Source: Paenibacillus sp. PAMC 26794
GTDB taxonomy: Bacteria > Bacillota > Bacilli > Paenibacillales > Paenibacillaceae
Assembly (NCBI RefSeq): GCF_000316035.1
Contig: NZ_ANHX01000011.1
Span: forward strand, 62,001-126,000
Length of the DNA stretch: 64,000 nt
Direction of reading: 5' to 3'
A program made the position numbers and the translations under genes. A model generated the notes under the pieces. It was not told the origin of the DNA, ran no database searches, and worked only from the letters and a program-made list of their open reading frames with translations. Positions 1 through 8,560 of this stretch are shown piece by piece. Within the stretch, counting starts at the first letter, position 1. The number at the start of each line of letters is the position of its first letter.

Positions 1-2
1 TG

Positions 3-470
3 CATCGAGAAGGCGTGTATGCCGACTATAAGCAATGGGACGTACCCCAAGAGTTAGAGGAACAATGGATAGGAGAGCGAATTCAACAATTAAGTTCCGA
101 GCTGTCTATCATGAATTGGGATGCGGTGGACGAACTTGCATTGATTGCCAAACATCGGACAGAACCCAGTATTATTACGGCAATTACAGCATTTGCTTCA
201 AGACAATTGAAGAGTGCGGACAGTATGGTTCGACTCGTGTATGCTGAACGTTTGATTGAGCTGATTAAACGGTATGAATCCTCTCTGCCGATGGACAAGC
301 TACGGGAAACCTATCAATTGACGATGGACTTGCTGGTTGATGTGGCGACGAAACCGTTGGTGCTTGATCCAGGGCATGAATTACAGCAGTATGGATTAAA
401 GGATAAACGTGGATTGAATTTGCGTGTTGAAAAGAATAAGGAAGAAATCATCCGATATTTTCGAAACTAA
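3..470 (+). CDS. Hypothetical protein, 5'-truncated by window edge
   Basis: The reading frame is open to the first bases of the window (HREGVYADYK...), so the gene very probably starts upstream; the GTG at 15 has no visible ribosome binding site. The visible 155 residues are soluble, charged and predicted helical, with no membrane segment and no motif I recognise. It ends 29 bases before the DUF1361 gene on the same strand and may be co-transcribed with it. The helical, repeat-like composition could fit a HEAT-like or scaffold protein, but that is only an impression. Function unknown. Confidence 0.6.
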   Translation, partial: HREGVYADYKQWDVPQELEEQWIGERIQQLSSELSIMNWDAVDELALIAKHRTEPSIITAITAFASRQLKSADSMVRLVYAERLIELIKRYESSLPMDKLRETYQLTMDLLVDVATKPLVLDPGHELQQYGLKDKRGLNLRVEKNKEEIIRYFRN

Positions 471-499
471 TTGAATTTTATCAAGTGAGGTCAGAATCA

Positions 500-1228
500 T
501 TGAGAAAACTGAATTATATTCGCATATTTATTTTCCTTAGTGTGGTTACTGTAGTAACGCTTGGGTTGTACTATGTAGCCGCAGATTGGCTGGATCAGCG
601 TTATTTCCGCTTCCTGATCTGGAATCTGTTCTTGGGCTGGATTCCCTTTGTGTTCTCATATGCAGCATATCTTCTAAGTGATGTGAAATGGAAAGGTGCC
701 GCATGGCTTGCAGTCGCAAGTGGTCTGCTGTGGTTGTTATTTTTCCCGAACTCTTCTTATATTGTTACGGATTTGATTCATCTGACAGCTAGAAGTTCCC
801 GGTATTATGGTGGCAATGGAGTGGACTACACGTATTGGTACGACTTAAGTGTTGTATTAATGTTTGTCTGGACTGGACTCCTGCTTGGATTCCTGTCGAT
901 GTATCAGCTTCAGGAAGTGATCTATTACCGAATTGGACGCTGGGCATCCTGGATCTTTGTATTGGCAGGTTGTGCTTTGGGAAGTTATGGAGTATTGCTT
1001 GGACGTGTATATCGACTGAATAGCTGGGATGCACTGACGAATCGCGAGACGCTGATTGAGCTGATGCACGAAAGTGTAAGCCGCCCGTCTCTTGCGTTTT
1101 GCCTGTTTTTTGGCACGTTTATCACTACAATCTATACCACATTGTATTATCTGATCAATACAAGATCTCCCCGTGAAATGAAGAAGAGTGCAGGAAGTCC
1201 CGAAGTGGATCTGCAAGCGTTACGCTAA
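500..1228 (+). CDS. DUF1361 family integral membrane protein
   Basis: About 242 residues with roughly six hydrophobic segments, including LNYIRIFIFLSVVTVVTLGL near the N terminus, WNLFLGWIPFVFSYAAYLLS, and LLWLLFFPNSSYIVTDLIHL. The NLFLGWIPF and FFPNSSYIVTDL patterns are typical of the DUF1361 membrane family, whose biochemical role is unknown. I place the start at the TTG at 500 because GTGAGGT at 485-491 is then a ribosome binding site nine bases upstream; the GTG at 485 would lie inside it. A perfect 17-base inverted repeat follows the gene. Family assignment is fairly safe; function is not known. Confidence 0.75.
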   Translation: MRKLNYIRIFIFLSVVTVVTLGLYYVAADWLDQRYFRFLIWNLFLGWIPFVFSYAAYLLSDVKWKGAAWLAVASGLLWLLFFPNSSYIVTDLIHLTARSSRYYGGNGVDYTYWYDLSVVLMFVWTGLLLGFLSMYQLQEVIYYRIGRWASWIFVLAGCALGSYGVLLGRVYRLNSWDALTNRETLIELMHESVSRPSLAFCLFFGTFITTIYTTLYYLINTRSPREMKKSAGSPEVDLQALR

Positions 1229-1280
1229 CGTATGTTTTCTTAAGGCCGAACTCATTAGATCTAATCTTAATGTATATTGC

Positions 1281-1330
1281 TTAAAGGGCTGTTCCAAGTC
1301 ATATACATGGCTATTGGAACAGCCCTTTAA
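1281..1330 (+). terminator. Strong hairpin between convergent genes
   Basis: Arms 1281-1297 and 1314-1330 are perfect 17-base complements (ttaaagggctgttccaa and its complement) with a 16-base loop. It lies between the converging DUF1361 and hydrolase genes. There is no long U tract beyond the arm, so the A/T ends of the stem may serve both directions. Confidence 0.6.
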
Positions 1331-1369
1331 CATGGGATCGAGCGCAGGATATTCTGAAGAATGATACCT

Positions 1370-2383
1370 CTACTTATCAGAGATTAGCTCAAGGATTGTT
1401 TTCACAACCAGTTCAGGTTCATCGTGAATAATCATATGACCACTGCGTGTTGCCATGATGAGTTGACTATCCTTTGATATATTCAACATGTTACGCTGAC
1501 CCGATTGCCATATGGATTCGAGCTTCTGCCCAATTTCAACCGGAATCCCCGCACTAGCATAGTCTTGAGGACGTCCGCGTGCAATGATACGTACAGGGAT
1601 TGATCCAAGACGTTGGCCACGAATGGCATCTTCTGTTGAATGGGCGTGGAGGGCTTCTTCTTCTTTGGCGTGAAAATAGGAGGGGGTAGCAATCACATTA
1701 ACAAAAGTATCCCGATCTTGCTTGGCAACCAGACCATCAAGCATAAAGTCTGGAAATAATCTGAAAGCTCCAGATACCTTCAGTAAAGATAACAAGGAGG
1801 CAGGAGGGTTTCCCTGAAACTGAGCCTGTTCCAACAAAGCCTTTGTATTCTGCTCATCATCCTCAGGTCTCGCATCAATGAGGACAAGGCTCTGAACCTC
1901 ATTTGAATAGGTCTGTGCAAAGAGTCTAGCATACATACCCCCAAGAGAATGACCTACCATAACGTAAGGACCACGGATATTCCCTTTCTCCAGAGCTGCA
2001 TGTAAATCTTTGACGATATTCGCACCTGTACGTTCTGTAGATGCAGATTCACTCCAGGCATATCCTGCGCGATCATACGTGACCACCGTTGCATGTTGGG
2101 CTAGTTCCACAGGAATGTCTCTCCACGACAAACTGGTCTCACCACTTCCAGCCTCCATAAGTATGGTCGGTGAACCATTGCCTTGTTTATGAATGTGTAG
2201 TTGGTAACCGCCGACTTGAACTAACGTACCGGGAGGTGGAAAGTCCTTTTTGGCCTGCGACGAAGCAAACCACTCATAGAGGATTGCGGCACCTATCAGT
2301 AGTAACATTGTGCAGAATAGCCTTACTATGAAGGTGAAAACTCTGAATTTCTTGCGTTTTGAGGCGGGGGTAGTTGTATGCAT
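1370..2383 (-). CDS. Membrane-anchored alpha/beta-fold hydrolase
   Basis: A 337-residue alpha/beta hydrolase. An N-terminal membrane segment (FTFIVRLFCTMLLLIGAAIL, about residues 16-35) suggests it is anchored with the catalytic domain outside. The nucleophile elbow GHSLGG is clear, the oxyanion strand MEAGSGETS precedes it, the acidic residue is probably in VLIDARPED, and the catalytic histidine in ATRSGHMI. Substrate is not predictable; esterases, lipases and haloperoxidase-like enzymes share this fold. It is divergent from the TetR gene at 2493, and the two share an intergenic region with two palindromic operators, so the TetR protein probably represses it. RBS AGGAGAGG lies about 13 bases upstream of the ATG. 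Confidence 0.8.
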   Translation of the reverse strand: MHTTTPASKRKKFRVFTFIVRLFCTMLLLIGAAILYEWFASSQAKKDFPPPGTLVQVGGYQLHIHKQGNGSPTILMEAGSGETSLSWRDIPVELAQHATVVTYDRAGYAWSESASTERTGANIVKDLHAALEKGNIRGPYVMVGHSLGGMYARLFAQTYSNEVQSLVLIDARPEDDEQNTKALLEQAQFQGNPPASLLSLLKVSGAFRLFPDFMLDGLVAKQDRDTFVNVIATPSYFHAKEEEALHAHSTEDAIRGQRLGSIPVRIIARGRPQDYASAGIPVEIGQKLESIWQSGQRNMLNISKDSQLIMATRSGHMIIHDEPELVVKTILELISDK

Positions 2384-2422
2384 GATCGTATGAATTCCTC
2401 TCCTACAGCTGTTTTTATATTT

Positions 2423-2486
2423 TAGTACAATGTATTAAAAAGATTATAGCACAGTGTATTACAAAAAGAGAAGCTTGGTGTATAAT
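2423..2486 (+). promoter_or_regulatory. tetR promoter with two palindromic operator copies
   Basis: Two related 15-base near-palindromes, tagtacaatgtatta (2423-2437) and tagcacagtgtatta (2447-2461), are spaced 24 bases centre to centre. The second overlaps a good sigma-A promoter for the TetR gene: TTACAA at 2459-2464, 16-base spacer, TATAAT at 2481-2486. They are well placed to control both divergent genes. That the adjacent TetR protein binds them is inference. Confidence 0.65.
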
Positions 2487-2492
2487 GTTGTC

Positions 2493-3086
2493 ATGCCAAA
2501 AATCGTAGATCATGAAGCTCAAAGGAAAATCGTTGCTGATGCAGCAATCCGGGTCATTCAAGTGCACGGACTGGAGCATGCTACAGTTCGGAATATAGCG
2601 AAGGAAGCGGGACTATCTGTAGGTTCCATGCGTCATTATTTCGCCACACAGGCTGAATTGTTCACCTTTTGCATGAATCTTTTTGCAGAACGGGTACAGA
2701 AAAGGGTGGAGGCGTTACAGATGAGTGAATCTGTACTGCAGGATATGAAGAATCTGCTCTTGCAATTTCTACCGTTGGACGAAGACAGAATGATGGAAAT
2801 GGAGGTCTGGTTTTCGTTTACAGCCAAATTATTGGTGTACCCCGAATTAAAAAAGTTAAGTGATCAGATGCATCAAGGGATGTATCGATCGGTTCAATGG
2901 GTGATAGAGGAGTTGCAGAAGCAGGGGATGACACATCCTGAACTGGATGCCGAGATGGAAACAGAGAAGTTATATGCTCTTGTGGATGGACTCGCCATTC
3001 ATATGTTAATGCAGCCAGATAGACTTACGGTAAAACGAGTGGAACAAGTGATTGAACAGCATTTGAGCATGCTTTGTCAAACTTAA
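2493..3086 (+). CDS. TetR/AcrR family transcriptional regulator
   Basis: 197 residues from the ATG at 2493 (MPKIVDHEAQRK). The N-terminal helix-turn-helix is clear (ATVRNIAKEAGLSVGSMRHY, about residues 30-49), followed by a helical ligand-binding and dimerisation domain. I prefer 2493 to the upstream ATG at 2454 because the latter lies within the promoter and operator. The chosen ATG falls about seven bases after the TATAAT box and has no Shine-Dalgarno sequence, so the mRNA may be leaderless. It most likely autoregulates and represses the divergent hydrolase. A rho-independent terminator follows. The inducer is unknown. Confidence 0.85.
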   Translation: MPKIVDHEAQRKIVADAAIRVIQVHGLEHATVRNIAKEAGLSVGSMRHYFATQAELFTFCMNLFAERVQKRVEALQMSESVLQDMKNLLLQFLPLDEDRMMEMEVWFSFTAKLLVYPELKKLSDQMHQGMYRSVQWVIEELQKQGMTHPELDAEMETEKLYALVDGLAIHMLMQPDRLTVKRVEQVIEQHLSMLCQT

Positions 3087-3100
3087 TTTTACGTTGTCCG

Positions 3101-3144
3101 AAGAAGGGTTATTTCCTTTTATAAGGGAGTAATCCTTCTTTTTA
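3101..3144 (+). terminator. Rho-independent terminator after tetR
   Basis: The stem aagaagggttatttcc pairs with a downstream arm ending in aatccttctt and is followed by TTTTT (3140-3144). Confidence 0.75.
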
Positions 3145-3229
3145 TGAAAATTTGGCAGGTAAGCAGGATATGACGAAGAATTAAGAATGAGAATGTAATG
3201 AATACATAGACAAGTAGGTGAACAACAAA

Positions 3230-4252
3230 ATGTTGAATGCAGTAGAGCTGACAACAAAAGTAGAAGAAGTCATGGAACGCGTGAATTTTTCGGGTGTTGT
3301 ATTACTTCAGCAAGCCGGGAAAACCCTTTTGAATATGAAACGTGGTTATGCGAATCGCAGTGAAGAACTTGCCAATCAGGTGGACACACGCTTTGGAATT
3401 GCATCAGGATGTAAGATCTTCACGGCAGTGAGTGTATGCCAACTAATTGAAGCAGGCAAGTTGTCTGCGGATTCCAAGCTGAACGATGTGTTGGATGTGG
3501 AGTTTCCACTGTGGGACGAAGAAATCACCATCCAGCAGTTGTTAACACACACGTCAGGCATTCCAGATTATTTTGATGAAGAAGTGATGGAAGACTTTTC
3601 AGAATTATGGAAAGATAGACCCGTCTACGCGATGCGGCGATTAAGTGACTTTCTGCCCATGTTTCAGCATCTGCCAATAAAGTCTGCTCCGGGTGAACGT
3701 TTTCATTACAATAATGCGGGATTCATTGTGCTGGGGCTTATCGTGGAACAACATTCAGGACTGTCGTTTACAGATGTTGTGGAAGAGCACATTTTCAAAA
3801 GGTGTGGCATGAAGGACTCCGGTTATTTCTTAACAGATCAGCTTCCGCGCAACACAGCTTTAGGGTATATCGATCATGAAAATGGCTCTTGGAACACCAA
3901 TATGTTCTCTATTCCTGTCAAAGGTGGATCAGATGGTGGAGCCTATGTTACGGCACCGAATATGATTCGATTTTGGGGTGCTTTAGTGGGTCACCAATTG
4001 TTGAATGAAGAGACGACACAGCAGTTATTAAATCCACATGCTCATAAAGAGGGTGAAGAGTATTATGGGCAGGGTATCTGGATTGACCGCAAGGAGGAAG
4101 ATATTTTCAAGTTCCATGTCATGGGGTTTGATCCAGGGGTGTCGTTCATGTCTTCCGTGTATCCGGACTATGATCTACAACTGGTTGTGATCTCTAATCA
4201 AGAGTCTGGTCCATATCCAATAACCATTGCCATCGAAGAAGCTTTGGCATGA
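3230..4252 (+). CDS. Serine hydrolase of the beta-lactamase class C / D-Ala carboxypeptidase family
   Basis: 340 residues. The SxxK nucleophile motif is SGCK in FGIASGCKIFTAVS (about residues 62-65), the YxN motif is YNN in RFHYNNAGFIVLG, and the third motif is replaced by HVMGFDPG. This is the COG1680 family (Pfam Beta-lactamase), which includes peptidases, esterases and amide hydrolases as well as true beta-lactamases. No signal peptide is seen, so it is probably cytoplasmic, which argues against a resistance role. I choose the ATG at 3230 because TAGGTGA (3215-3221) is a ribosome binding site nine bases upstream; the GTG at 3218 lies inside that site. Confidence 0.8.
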   Translation: MLNAVELTTKVEEVMERVNFSGVVLLQQAGKTLLNMKRGYANRSEELANQVDTRFGIASGCKIFTAVSVCQLIEAGKLSADSKLNDVLDVEFPLWDEEITIQQLLTHTSGIPDYFDEEVMEDFSELWKDRPVYAMRRLSDFLPMFQHLPIKSAPGERFHYNNAGFIVLGLIVEQHSGLSFTDVVEEHIFKRCGMKDSGYFLTDQLPRNTALGYIDHENGSWNTNMFSIPVKGGSDGGAYVTAPNMIRFWGALVGHQLLNEETTQQLLNPHAHKEGEEYYGQGIWIDRKEEDIFKFHVMGFDPGVSFMSSVYPDYDLQLVVISNQESGPYPITIAIEEALA

Positions 4253-4312
4253 CCAATAAACCCTCAACCTATGGGCTGGTTAATGCCTACATAAGGTTGG
4301 GGGTTCATTGGT
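4252..4312 (+). terminator. Long imperfect inverted repeat between convergent serine hydrolases
   Basis: The stem extends from accaat plus aaccctcaacctatg (4252-4273) to cataaggttgggggtt plus attggt (4290-4312), with one bulge. It lies between the two convergent serine hydrolase genes and can act in both directions; no strong U tract is present. Confidence 0.55.
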
Positions 4313-4339
4313 CGAACAGGATAGAAGGACTGCCTACGT

Positions 4340-5320
4340 TTATAACATTTTCCATAGATCAGGGGCGATTAAACGAGGGAAAACATCGAGCGGAGGTTTC
4401 TCTTTCTTTCGTTTGTCATTGGTTAACACCGTAACAAGTTCGAGCTCTGGGACAATATATACATACTGACCACCAAATCCTCGCGCGTAATAATAATGGA
4501 GATTGGGTTTGTCGTCTTCAGCAGCAATATTTTCGGAGTCAGACCTTTCGTTCGGATAGACATCCACCCACCAATGCCAAGCATAACTGCTGTGATTCGG
4601 TGGAGTGACTGTAATGAAAGGCTGCGTCGAACGGGATACGAGATCACTTGAAATGAGAGACTCACCCTCCCACATACCTTGCTGTAGAAACAGCTGACCG
4701 AATTTCAACAGATCTACGGGTAACATTTTAAGGCCGAATCCGCCAGTATGTACACCGTGAGGGTCACTTTCCCATTCGTAATCCGTAATTCCGAGCGGGC
4801 CAAAAAGATAACGTTCTGCGAACTCGGCTACGTTCATACCTGCATTTTGCATCAGGATGGCGGATAGGACCTGTGATACTCCTGAGTTGTACTCCATATA
4901 TGTACCCGGTACATGGCTTAAGCGTTGTTCCAATGCAAAATTCACCCAATGATCGGTGCGGGTCATGCGAGGGAATGAATTCTGCCCGCCGAACTCGTCC
5001 CAGTTGAATCCGGCTGTCATGGTGAGCAGTTGTTCCAGCGTGATCGAAGGTTTACGCGGATCAGGATCGGATGTCAACTGTGGGAAAAAGGTGGAGATTG
5101 GGGTTGATGCCTCTGGCAACAAGCCTTTATCCATCGCTATACAGATGAGTGCGGATAGCACACTCTTGGTACATGAATTGACTTTTGCAATATCTGTCGC
5201 AGCCTCTTGGTTGCGGTAGTGTTCGAACATGATCTCACCGCGTACGCTGACGAGGCAGCTTCGCAGATCCAGCGGCGGAATGATCTGTTGTAATTTGGAT
5301 GACAGTGATGAAGGATTCAT
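4340..5320 (-). CDS. Serine hydrolase, class C beta-lactamase / 6-aminohexanoate-dimer hydrolase-like
   Basis: 326 residues. The SxxK motif is SCTK in VNSCTKSVLSALICIA (about residues 49-52), and the second motif is YNS in MEYNSGVSQVLSAIL. The third region reads ARGFGGQYVYIVPELELV, a GFGGQ variant common in NylB-like and other COG1680 enzymes. No signal peptide. It is a different subfamily from the upstream serine hydrolase, with little similarity outside the motifs, so the pair is not a recent duplication. RBS AAAGGA lies just before the ATG. Substrate is unknown. Confidence 0.8.
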   Translation of the reverse strand: MNPSSLSSKLQQIIPPLDLRSCLVSVRGEIMFEHYRNQEAATDIAKVNSCTKSVLSALICIAMDKGLLPEASTPISTFFPQLTSDPDPRKPSITLEQLLTMTAGFNWDEFGGQNSFPRMTRTDHWVNFALEQRLSHVPGTYMEYNSGVSQVLSAILMQNAGMNVAEFAERYLFGPLGITDYEWESDPHGVHTGGFGLKMLPVDLLKFGQLFLQQGMWEGESLISSDLVSRSTQPFITVTPPNHSSYAWHWWVDVYPNERSDSENIAAEDDKPNLHYYYARGFGGQYVYIVPELELVTVLTNDKRKKEKPPLDVFPRLIAPDLWKML

Positions 5321-5573
5321 AGTGTCCTTTCTGTGCGGTTGATTTGTTATAGGATTTTGTAGAAATAGGTGTCCATTATCTTAGCATACTCCCGAGGTAG
5401 GGCTCAACAAGCGCTACATTATTATGTCAAAGCAAGCATGTAAAATACGATTTTCGATGAAAGCGATAAGAATCACATGCGAATATTGCATAAAAGCCTA
5501 TCATTTTCTATCAATCTTATATAATTGTCATGAGAAGAGCACCAGACATGTATAAGAGAAAGGGGGCTGTGAT

Positions 5574-5743
5574 GTGGGAAATATAATAGAAGAATTATAT
5601 TACGGTAACCTGAGACCAGAGGAGAATATTGTTCCTCAAGATTCGGAGTATCGATCTATTAATAAGGTGATTACAGCGAGGCTTTTGCGAGTGGTTTCAA
5701 AATTGGGACGTTGATTATGATCGAGAGTGGATACTCAAGCTAA
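5574..5743 (+). pseudogene. DUF6809-like gene, internally deleted and frameshifted
   Basis: From the GTG at 5574 (RBS AGGGGG upstream) the frame reads MGNIIEELYYGNLRPEENIV..., the typical beginning of short DUF6809-like proteins common in Paenibacillus and related Firmicutes. It breaks at about 5670-5680. The matching C terminus, EAFASGFKIGTLIMIESGYSS, continues in another frame to a stop at 5741-5743. About 35-40 residues of the usual middle are missing. As read in one frame it gives only a 46-residue product ending at 5714. A terminator follows at 5779. Confidence 0.65.
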
Positions 5744-5778
5744 TATATTGATTTTTCGCAACATGTAGTTATATAGTT

Positions 5779-5814
5779 AACCTCTTTCCTATGAACATAT
5801 GGAAGAGGTTTTTT
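5779..5814 (+). terminator. Rho-independent terminator
   Basis: aacctctttcc pairs with ggaagaggtt and is followed by TTTTTT. It closes the DUF6809 remnant transcription unit. The rest of 5815-6028 is AT-rich upstream region of the SPFH gene with no other feature I can name. Confidence 0.75.
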
Positions 5815-6028
5815 ACCATTATGAATATGCCAATATAGGAAAAATATCATATGAAAAATGAACTATGTTAGTGCGTATTAAGGTTAGAAATGGTAAAATA
5901 GCAATGCCTAAACATGGAACAAGTAGATGAAAGATAATTAAACATAGGAAATATTGTAGAATCAGTGTTTTAGCAAAAGAACTCTTTAATAAATTATAGT
6001 AATCTAATACTGAATTGAGGAATTAAAC

Positions 6029-7336
6029 ATGGCGATTATTGACGTAATTAAGTATGATGGCTCACCTGATGTGTTTGCTTGGAAACATCCCGAGACTGAA
6101 CTGGGAACATGGACTCAGTTAATTGTGAATCAATCTCAACAAGCAATTCTTTTCAAGGATGGAAGAGCGCTTGATATGTTTGGACCCGGAAGGCATACGT
6201 TGAGTACTGCGAATATCCCAATCTTGAACCGACTCGTTAACCTTCCGTTCGGGGGAAAGTCACCTTTTGCAGCAGAAGTATGGTATGTCAATCAAGTAAG
6301 CGCATTGGACGTTAAGTGGGGAACGGCGAATCCAATTCAGATCCAGGATCCCAAGTATAATATTATTGTTCCCGTAAGAACATTTGGACAAATGGGAATT
6401 AAAATTTCGGATTCACGAAAATTTTTGGTCAAGCTTGTGGGAACACTGCCTGAGTTTAACCAAGCTAATATGATTAATTACTTCCGCGGGCTGATTATCA
6501 TGAATATTAACTCCATGTTGTCATCATATCTAATACATAGAAAAGTAAGTGTTTTGGAGATCAATGCATATATCGCCGAGATATCACGACATTTTGCAGA
6601 TACGATAGCTTCTACTTTTGAAGAATTTGGTATTGAGTTAATCAACCTGTATATTCACAATGTCAATCTGCCCGAAGAAGACCCTTCCGTCATTCGATTA
6701 AGAGAAGCGTTGGCCCGCAAAGCTGAGATGGATATCATTGGGTACACATATCAGCAAGAACGTTCGTTTGATACGCTTGAAGGTGCAGCAAAAAATGAAG
6801 GAAGCATGCAGTCAGACATCATGGGCGCAGGGCTTGGTATGGGCATGGGGGTTGGTCTGGGTGGTTCTTTCAGTAGCGAGATGTCCCAGATGTCTAAAGT
6901 GATGTCTACGAAGGAAACGCCTGCAGTAAGTATATGTAAGCAGTGTCATCATCCGAACCAGGAGAACAGTGCTTTTTGCAGCAAATGTGGCAATTCATTA
7001 GCCGAAAAATCGGCAGAAACAACAGACTGTAACAATTGCGGACATGCCTTACCAAAGGGAACCAAATTCTGTCCTAACTGTGGTGACAAATACCATGCAT
7101 GTCCTTCATGTGGGGCTGATAATGCGGAGAACGCATTGGAATGTATTCAATGTCATCAACCGATGCCTAGCCCATGCCCAAATTGTAGCCATATGAATTC
7201 CGGTCATACAAAATTCTGTGGCAACTGTGGCACAGGTTTAAGCTTGAAATGTAGTCGGTGCCAACATGAAGTAAAACCCGGCCAGAAGTTCTGTCTTGAT
7301 TGCGGAAACAATCTGCAAGAAGGAGGACAGGCATAG
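6029..7336 (+). CDS. SPFH-domain (YdjI / virion-core-like) protein with C-terminal zinc ribbons
   Basis: 435 residues. Residues about 1-250 are an SPFH/Band-7-like domain of the YdjI family (MAIIDVIKYDGSPDVFAWKH, then ILFKDGRALDMFGPGRHTLS). A glycine-methionine-rich linker follows (about 265-280), then at least five CxxC zinc-ribbon half-sites (CKQCHHPN, CSKCG, CNNCG, CPNCG, CPSCG, CPNCSH, CGNCG, CSRCQ, CLDCG) from about 300 to the end. In Bacillus subtilis YdjI belongs to a PspA-linked membrane-stress module; here there is no PspA gene. Start ATG 6029 follows TTGAGGA. First gene of a four-gene cluster; the next starts 2 bases after its stop. Confidence 0.85.
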   Translation: MAIIDVIKYDGSPDVFAWKHPETELGTWTQLIVNQSQQAILFKDGRALDMFGPGRHTLSTANIPILNRLVNLPFGGKSPFAAEVWYVNQVSALDVKWGTANPIQIQDPKYNIIVPVRTFGQMGIKISDSRKFLVKLVGTLPEFNQANMINYFRGLIIMNINSMLSSYLIHRKVSVLEINAYIAEISRHFADTIASTFEEFGIELINLYIHNVNLPEEDPSVIRLREALARKAEMDIIGYTYQQERSFDTLEGAAKNEGSMQSDIMGAGLGMGMGVGLGGSFSSEMSQMSKVMSTKETPAVSICKQCHHPNQENSAFCSKCGNSLAEKSAETTDCNNCGHALPKGTKFCPNCGDKYHACPSCGADNAENALECIQCHQPMPSPCPNCSHMNSGHTKFCGNCGTGLSLKCSRCQHEVKPGQKFCLDCGNNLQEGGQA

Positions 7337-7338
7337 TG

Positions 7339-8079
7339 ATGGTAAAACGAAGCAATCTCTTGATTTTGGATGTCGTCTATTTCATATGCATGTTAGTATC
7401 CTCAATCGTTTCTTTTACGCTGTTTAATCATGCGCTACTATCGTTTTCTTTTTGGATGAATCTCGTTGCTTCTTATGTAGCGATTACGGCTATTTGGATC
7501 TACGCACGGTTCATCATGCAAAATATGGATGGGTTTAAACGGTTTGTTCCAGGTTACACAGCGTTAGGTGTAGTATTGGTTATTTATCTGATTTGTGTGA
7601 TGATCTACACGTTGTTAACAGGTTCAGCAGATCATGCGCTTCGCTGGTTCGTATTGTTACATACGGTAACGATTGCGATCGCAATTATTTTGTGCGGAAT
7701 CATTATGATCTATATTCAGAGTGCGCGCAGTCATGAAGCAGATGAACATACAAAAAACGCAAACTTACAATTAATCGAAAAAGCTTTACAGCAATTGCTT
7801 CATACCATGGTGCAACAACCCGTCCTAACTGTGGAAGAGGAGCGTAAAACCGTTCAATCATTAATTGAACTTGTAAAGTATAGTGACCCAATCACTCCGG
7901 ATACCCTTGAGAAAAATGACCGCCAGATCTTGCTGGACATTGAATTGATGAACAGTGAGCTTGCAAATCAGTACGAAGCAGGGGAATTGGTAAATAGTGA
8001 ACGTCTTGCTTCGCAACTATCCAAGTTAAAGTTCCGTTTGAAAGAGCGCAATCAACAGATCATGACAAGCAAATCATAA
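7339..8079 (+). CDS. Four-helix membrane protein with cytoplasmic coiled-coil tail
   Basis: 246 residues from the ATG at 7339; a GTG at 7336 overlapping the previous stop is an equally spaced alternative. RBS AGGAGG is at 7321-7326, inside the preceding gene, so translation is probably coupled. Four hydrophobic segments fill residues about 5-125 (LLILDVVYFICMLVSSIVSF, FWMNLVASYVAITAIWIYA, ALGVVLVIYLICVMIYTLL, TVTIAIAIILCGIIMIYIQ). They are followed by a charged helical region with heptad-like patterning to the end. I do not recognise a named family. Its tight position behind the SPFH gene suggests it is a membrane partner. Confidence 0.7.
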   Translation: MVKRSNLLILDVVYFICMLVSSIVSFTLFNHALLSFSFWMNLVASYVAITAIWIYARFIMQNMDGFKRFVPGYTALGVVLVIYLICVMIYTLLTGSADHALRWFVLLHTVTIAIAIILCGIIMIYIQSARSHEADEHTKNANLQLIEKALQQLLHTMVQQPVLTVEEERKTVQSLIELVKYSDPITPDTLEKNDRQILLDIELMNSELANQYEAGELVNSERLASQLSKLKFRLKERNQQIMTSKS

Positions 8080-8097
8080 ATTGCAGGAGGAAACGCG

Positions 8098-8469
8098 ATG
8101 AAAAGATTTTTTGGAATTATATTCATTATCCTTTCGTCTCTGACGATCTTGTTATCTTTAATATTAATATCCGAGGGAACAGAAACGGCCATTATCAGTA
8201 CGATAATTCTTTTTATCCCTGGGGTTATCGTACTTGTTACGGGCATTAAAATGTGTGGTCGACCTAAATCTCGTTCTAACACTGATCAATACCATCATTA
8301 CGATTCTAATGATAAGCAATATTACGAAGATCAGCATCATGAGAAATATGACGAGGCACCTCAAGAATCTGTAGCCGTGAATTGTTCAGGGTGTGGAGCC
8401 AAGGTAAAGGTATATCCTACTTTGTCTGCGGATTGTGAGTATTGCGGAACAACGATGAGGATCTCGTAG
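8098..8469 (+). CDS. Small membrane protein with C-terminal zinc ribbon (paralogue 1)
   Basis: 123 residues. Two hydrophobic segments (residues about 4-22 and 33-52), a His/Asp/Tyr-rich linker (DQYHHYDSNDKQYYEDQHH), then a C-terminal CxxC...CxxC ribbon: CSGCGAKVKVYP and CEYCGTT. The ribbon is nearly the same as that of the next gene (8561-9031), so the two are paralogues that differ mainly in the linker. RBS GGAGGAAA lies just before the ATG, 18 bases after the preceding stop. Probable membrane-tethered zinc-binding partner of the SPFH protein; the analogy is to zinc-ribbon membrane protein YdjG of B. subtilis, and is inference. Confidence 0.7.
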   Translation: MKRFFGIIFIILSSLTILLSLILISEGTETAIISTIILFIPGVIVLVTGIKMCGRPKSRSNTDQYHHYDSNDKQYYEDQHHEKYDEAPQESVAVNCSGCGAKVKVYPTLSADCEYCGTTMRIS

Positions 8470-8560
8470 TCGTAGCTTGCTAAAGATACTGTATAAATTT
8501 TGTGAAAACTTGTATTATGCATAGCTATGTATAGAGTGTTGTTTTTTGGGAGGAATCAAA

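Noticed and set aside
4249-4434. A 61-codon plus-strand frame overlapping the end of the 4340-5320 gene
   Set aside because: It lies across the terminator between two convergent genes and has no ribosome binding site.
3230-5320. The two beta-lactamase-fold proteins as antibiotic-resistance genes
   Set aside because: Neither has a signal peptide and both have altered third motifs (HVMG, GFGG) rather than KTG, so a general hydrolase role is more likely.
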